From: Cycas panzhihuaensis | Taxonomy: Eukaryota > Cycadophyta | DNA: 64,000 nt | Assembly (NCBI GenBank): GCA_023213395.1 | Contig: CM041465.1 | Span: 67,277,741-67,341,740 of the forward strand | Reading direction: 5' to 3' | Part shown: in pieces, positions 59,691 to 64,000 of the stretch | How positions within the stretch are numbered: position 1 is the first letter of the stretch | Layout: the number at the start of each line of letters is the position of its first letter | Translations under genes and position numbers: made by a program | The notes under the pieces: generated by a model | What the model was told of the DNA's origin: nothing | The model's input: the letters and a program-made list of their open reading frames with translations, nothing else | Database searches by the model: none

Positions 59691-60011
59691 TTTGAAAGGG
59701 GTATGTCTCCAATAACATAGGCCCAAAAGTCATTCTTAATAAGTAAGCTTTTAACTTATTTTTTCTATGGGATAAAATTATTAATGACATTAAGTTTAAT
59801 GTTGTTGGATAGTAATATTTATGATGCCATGATTCTAAGTATTTTTATTTTGTTTTTATGTCTTTAAAGGTTGTATAATTAGGTACTAATCTACTTAGGG
59901 AGTTAATACTCTAGAATTATAAATTTTAAGGGTCTTTAAGAAAGATCTCAGTTACTATTCTATCTAGTGGTGTCTACCCACAAATGGAAAATCAAGGACC
60001 TAGTTAGAAAA
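59691..60011. other. Right end of the minus-strand copia, expected 5' LTR not recognisable
   Basis: The boundary with the giant LTR is sharp at 60011/60012, judged by copy A, but these 320 bp show no similarity to the 3' LTR at 39663-40035 and no clear primer-site complement. A rearrangement or replacement of the 5' LTR is likely. Confidence 0.5.
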
Positions 60012-60310
60012 CAAAGAGTATTTTAAAAGTAAATAGTAGATTAGAATGACTTAGGAAAAGATTTTGATACTATAGTTTTATTCATTAGCATATGGAAGAC
60101 ATAATAATACATTAATCATCATTCAAACATTAATCATCATCAATATTTGCATTTTAGTTCACCAAAATCGTATCAAATTCAATTAAAAGCATAATATGAT
60201 ATTCCAAACATTGAATACAATCTCATTTAACAAGCAAATACACCCAAGATCAAATAAATCAATTAATAAGATGGATGGAAATCAATTAAGAGTTAGATTT
60301 TGGTGAAACA
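60012..60310 (-). repeat. 5' LTR (copy C) of the giant element, remaining part
   Basis: Aligns with 13234-13506, e.g. agtattttaaaag, gattttgatactatagttttattcat, tcatcatcaatatttgca, and ends tttggtgaaaca. Confidence 0.8.
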
Positions 60311-60422
60311 CTCTTATCATTATTAATTTATTATATTCATTACATGTTTAATTAATCATGTGATTATAGCATATCATATTTAATTACAAACATTTGCATA
60401 AAGCATTTCAAAAAAATTATCA
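60311..60422 (+). repeat. 5' LTR, right part, of the outer LARD-like element
   Basis: ctcttatcattattaatttattat aligns with cccttatccttattcatttattat of the 3' LTR at 62725; ends ttatca just before the primer site. Confidence 0.75.
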
Positions 60423-60439
60423 TGGTATTAGAGCTCAGG
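60423..60439 (+). other. Primer-binding site of the outer LARD-like element
   Basis: tggtattagagctcagg, one base from the initiator-Met complement over twelve bases, directly after the LTR. Confidence 0.85.
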
Positions 60440-62364
60440 TTGAGAGTTGAGGTGAAGTATAGAGTATATATGAAGATCTTAATGAGATGTTAGATTATAG
60501 ATACACATCAAAAGCAAGAAGTAGGTTGATAGAATAGATGAAGAAGACCACACATATATAGTGATGATTTTCAACATTTAAGAATAATCCATGCATTCAT
60601 TATATGAGCTAACATTACAAACTAGTATTAAAGGTTTATTTAAAGAAAAAAATAAGTTATGTTAATGATATGTAACTAAGATTATTGGGGTATAATAAAG
60701 TAATAGTCAAAGTCGCATATAAATTAAGGGCCTATATATTAAACTAATGGTAATATTTATTTTATGAATTAATTTATAAATATTTATATGCATATAGTTA
60801 TCCTTTATTTTGAAGCATAAAGATTAAGAGACCACCTAAGTAAGATTAATCACCTTTGTAAGAGCTAGATGAGAAGTAAGTACTCTTTTAGTGAATATGA
60901 AATAGGTAACAAGACTATAATTTTAATATTCAAGAATTTAAAGGTAACATAAGTAAATAGCTTTATCAAACTAAAGTAGGTATAACACTAAGATTTAAGG
61001 TATGCTTTTAATTATTATTATGTTAAATAGGCATGAGGTAAGGGCTTTAATATGGTATATTGAGGTAATATATAGGATTATGATGATACAAATAGATGGT
61101 TAGTGAGGAATTCTTAATAGAGTTTAGCTAAAATTTTAATAAAATAGGTATAGATGACTTAATTTAAGATGTATTTAATGACTTAATTTTTATTAGATAG
61201 TAATACATACATGTTGTTATAATAAAATTAATTCTCGTAAGGTATTTAATACATTTCATATAGTGATTGTCCATCACTAATCAAATGAATTTGACATAGA
61301 AAGTTAATAGAACAATAAGGAAAACACCTAGTTGATGAACATAATCACATAATTTAATGTACAGCTTCAATGAATATTAAATGATAGACAAAGATACCAC
61401 TTGCTTATTTGAGAGTTTGAAAGATAGATCACTTTTATTTAAGAGTTTAAGGATTATTTGAGTTTCTTATGTTGTGTATGTTTTCTCACTTAATGTGAGA
61501 CATGGAGAAATCCCATAAGTGTTTTTCTTAAAATTAATAGTAATGGTTATAAATTATCTATAAAATAAAGTTTAACTATTGAGGAGTTTGATGTATGTTT
61601 TATAAATAGAAATTTAATTGTCATATATAACAAGAGGCATGGAAACCTATTATTATATGCTACCTTATTATAACTAACTTGGTAAGCCTAGTGGTATGCC
61701 CTATTTCTAGAGTTAATTGGTTGAGAATTAAATTTAACTAGATAGGTTCACAATAAAGCTATAAAGGCATATGAAAAATTATTGATTGAGGTAGCACATG
61801 TATATCTCATAGGGAAGAGATAAGAAATATTCACAAGTTACTCTTGTACAACATATTTAACTAACCACATTATATTATCTTTGTTTTATAAAATGGGTGA
61901 GCCACGTATAAGAAATATTTCCTAGATAACTAAATAATATAGTTCTTGGTCATGTATACATTTTACTAAATTATTATTATTTTTTATGGATATTAATGAA
62001 TTAGTTAATTAATGATTTGATGAGTTTGGTCTTGCAACTTATAAATGGAGATATGATGTTGTTGAGAAAGAAACTTCATACATCATGATGAATTAAGAGT
62101 CATGAGTTATGATTATTTAATTGATTGATTGATGAATTTATAGGTGGTTGGTATGATACATTCTTATTATGTAATATGTTGATTATATAAGAAGATTTTT
62201 TTAAAGGAGACAAATATAATGAAGATAGGTTTGACACATTGATGTATAAATGATATGGATGTAATGAGGATATAGACGAGTAAGTGAAGAACATAAAGAT
62301 ATAGGATGAAGATACAAAGATAAAGATTTAAAATTTCCTATAAATTAAACATTTAAGGTTTGGG
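60440..62364 (+). other. Non-coding interior of the outer LARD-like element
   Basis: 1.9 kb with no motif-bearing ORF. Blocks at about 61480-61720 and 62110-62340 match the inverted relative at 652-1560. The last 120 bp are purine-rich (repeated gaagat/aaagat), leading to the ggtttgggggggcg tract near 62358-62371. Confidence 0.65.
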
Positions 62365-62371
62365 GGGGCGT
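62358..62371 (+). other. Polypurine-like tract of the outer LARD-like element
   Basis: ggtttgggggggcg, about 12 bp before the 3' LTR. Confidence 0.5.
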
Positions 62372-62382
62372 CTTAGAAGTAT

Positions 62383-62831
62383 TAGAATGTTAGTTTTCAC
62401 CAATATCAATAAAATATTTAATTACTATATCAAGATTATCATTGGTTGATATAAAAGTTTTCAATACATATAGTCTAATGGGTTGATGTAATGATAAAAT
62501 ATAATTGTATGATGATGAGATGATACATATACATAAGGGAAATACTTATTATAAAGAAACATGGATCACCTAGTCTTATTTGTGAGGATAGGATGACTCA
62601 CCATGTGGTTCATTGATTAATATTATTAATATGAGATCTTAAAAATATTTAGAAGTGAGTTTTTTTTTTTGTAAGGTTTCCATTTTAAACATGATATATA
62701 TATGGTGTATATATTATTAATTTTTATGCCCTTATCCTTATTCATTTATTATATACTTAATTGATCATGTGCTTATATTATATCCTACTTGATTGCATAA
62801 TTCAACATAAAATATTTTACAAAATTTAATA
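62383..62831 (+). repeat. 3' LTR of the outer LARD-like element
   Basis: 449 bp, tagaatgttag to tttaata (ends decayed from TG...CA). It is intact, so it serves as the template showing that 11141 and 60311 were once adjacent. Confidence 0.75.
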
Positions 62832-62836
62832 CTAAT

Positions 62837-64000
62837 TCCATACTTCCCTTGAGCTTGTAGATTTGTTCTTTCTAAGGGGAAAGTCTATCCTATTCCCTAA
62901 GGATAATAGACTTTAGGTTGACATATTGGTTGGTCTATTCGTAAATCTATTTGGCCCATTCCTAAGGTTTAGTGTTTGCCTTAAAAGTGAATCTCTTGAA
63001 TTCATCTTTAACCTCCTACTTTGTACCATTAATAAATGTGATATTATTTATAAACTCCTTTACTTTTAGAGAAAAGGGGCCATGAATGTCTATCTATTTA
63101 GTACTATATTTTAATAATTATAGGTTCTAAAACCTCCTTAGTGTCCTTAGTATAAGTAGTGATAAATTTTGCCTGACCCATATTTGAATCCAATATGTCT
63201 TTCTATTTAGTGATAAAAGGTCTAACTACTCTTGATTTTATGGCATGTATATATTTCATAAAAGTACTAAACTTGCTAAGCTCTTGCAATCTTATTTAAA
63301 GGAATCTTATACCCTATATGATATTTTCTTCAATCTCTAGATTCTCTTCTTTAATATAAATAATCTCTAGATAATATTCTATTAAAATGCATTTTATCAC
63401 ATCTTAGCAAAGAGAGATGTCCCTTGCGAAGGTAATAACTTTCACTTACCTATATAATTATTTCATTAGATTTATACTTTGGATTTTATTAGTTTCCTTT
63501 ATGAGATTATTATTATTGATGAGATAACTTATTTCATTAGCAAGTGCCAATTTTACTCCTAAGTTTGTGTGATATATCATTAATGAGACCATTCCCATGG
63601 TATACATAGAGGGGTAACCTCCTATTCTAAATAACAGAGAGCCAACATTGATATGTCCTCATATGATGTTGTTTGCCTCCTTGAGGAGGACTATGGAGAT
63701 GTGGGTAGTTGAGAACCATAAGTTCCAAACTAAGATTAGAGAGTTAGAGGGCCAAGGATAAGGGATAGTGGCACTAGTTGTTATAGATCCACTCAAGGTA
63801 CTACCAAGAGTGGGCGCATAAAGCATCAACCTTCGATCTTGATTAGACAAGGTCTAGAGAGAGAAGGAGACTTATTGTAAGCCAGGTATAATTTCCTCAT
63901 AGAGTAGGTGGTAGATAAGTCAAGACAAAATCAAAAAAAGATGTCCACATCCACTCCACATTAGTAAATAAGGGATGAGAGGAGCAAGGTGCACATATCA
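62837..64000. other. No recognisable gene
   Basis: No motif-bearing frame on either strand. From about 63590 the sequence is less AT-rich, and a broken plus reading (Glu/Arg-rich, near 63660-63860) resembles in composition the patch at 14390-15190, but I cannot assign either. Confidence 0.35.

Larger units (their letters stand above)
39663..60011 (-). mobile_element. Minus-strand Ty1/copia element inserted in the giant LTR
   Basis: The 3' LTR is 39663-40035; pol runs upward through RNase H, RT and integrase to 43118, is interrupted by the plus-strand copia, and resumes at 58330 with protease, zinc knuckle and gag. Its flanks are taagg (39658-39662) and caaag (60012-60016); the empty site in copy A is caagg. 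No LTR resembling the 3' LTR is visible at the right end, although the boundary itself agrees with the empty site, so the 5' end is rearranged or replaced. Without insertions it is about 5.1 kb. All domains are broken. Confidence 0.75.
11142..60310 (-). mobile_element. Giant minus-strand Ty3/gypsy-like element (large LTRs, gag-protease only)
   Basis: LTR copies of about 2.36 kb lie at 11142-13506 (3' LTR on minus) and 37626-39662 plus 60012-60310 (5' LTR, interrupted). A third partial LTR at 22886-30802 comes from an internal tandem duplication. The element is flanked by gactt (11137-11141) and ctctt (60311-60315), and the intact relative at 62383-62831 has ccctt at the matching place, so both look like decayed copies of one 5-bp target duplication. 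After removal of insertions and the duplication it would be about 14 kb. The interior holds gag and aspartic-protease remnants on minus; I found no RT, RNase H or integrase motif. Long LTRs and this gag type recall Tat/Ogre-related or gag-only (TR-GAG) elements; that lineage call is inference. Confidence 0.7.
10834..62831 (+). mobile_element. LARD-like LTR retrotransposon, plus strand, outermost layer of the nest
   Basis: The element begins tggaatatta at 10834. Its 5' LTR is interrupted at 11141, resumes at 60311 and ends at 60422, directly followed by a primer site (60423), a short interior, a purine tract near 62360 and a 3' LTR (62383-62831). Flanks are gtaat (10829-10833) and ctaat (62832-62836), a 4/5 match that fits an aged 5-bp target duplication. 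Without the inserted DNA it would be about 2.9 kb. No coding sequence was found. It belongs to the same family as 160-4743, in opposite orientation. The reconstruction rests on the LTR halves aligning continuously with the intact 3' LTR. Confidence 0.75.

Noticed and set aside
1-64000. A new defence or metabolic gene system
   Set aside because: Every frame with recognisable motifs belongs to retroelements. Nothing points to a host gene cluster.

Overview
This looks like intergenic DNA from a large, repeat-rich seed-plant genome. It is strongly AT-rich and poor in CpG, and I found no intact host gene, tRNA or rRNA. Almost everything recognisable is LTR-retrotransposon sequence: Ty1/copia and Ty3/gypsy coding remnants, initiator-Met-tRNA primer sites (tggtatcagagc-type) and large non-coding LTR elements. 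There is also one decayed plant LINE. I cannot name the species.

Layout. 160-4743: minus-strand non-coding LTR element (LARD-like) with an unusual LTR arrangement. 6050-8470: minus-strand LINE remnant with RT, zinc-binding and RNase H parts. 10834-62831: one nested stack. Its oldest layer is a plus-strand LARD-like element (10834-62831) of the same family as 160-4743. Its 5' LTR is split by a giant minus-strand Ty3/gypsy-like element (11142-60310, LTR about 2.36 kb). That element keeps gag and protease remnants, but I found no reverse transcriptase. A minus-strand copia (39663-60011) sits in the giant element's LTR, a plus-strand copia (43119-58329) sits in that copia, and two more elements sit in the plus-strand copia: a short minus-strand non-coding LTR element (46484-49036) and a minus-strand Tork-like copia (52585-57663).

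Part of the giant element, with a piece of the minus-strand copia, was tandemly duplicated (15547-31960 and 31965-40794). A younger Ty3/gypsy element (23524-30266) then entered the first copy only; the second copy keeps the matching empty site. LTR divergences judged by eye agree with this order: about 5% for the Ty3 element, roughly 11-12% for the nested Tork-like copia, about 14% for the plus-strand copia around it, and visibly more for the giant element.

No element looks autonomous: each coding region has stops, frameshifts or lost motif residues. Where a stop or lost residue can be read against the family motif, the change often fits C-to-T or G-to-A decay, as expected for methylated plant transposons. 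The interest lies in insertion stratigraphy, the duplication whose breakpoints lie in two different elements, several odd LTR structures, and conserved non-coding LTR elements, rather than in a working gene system.
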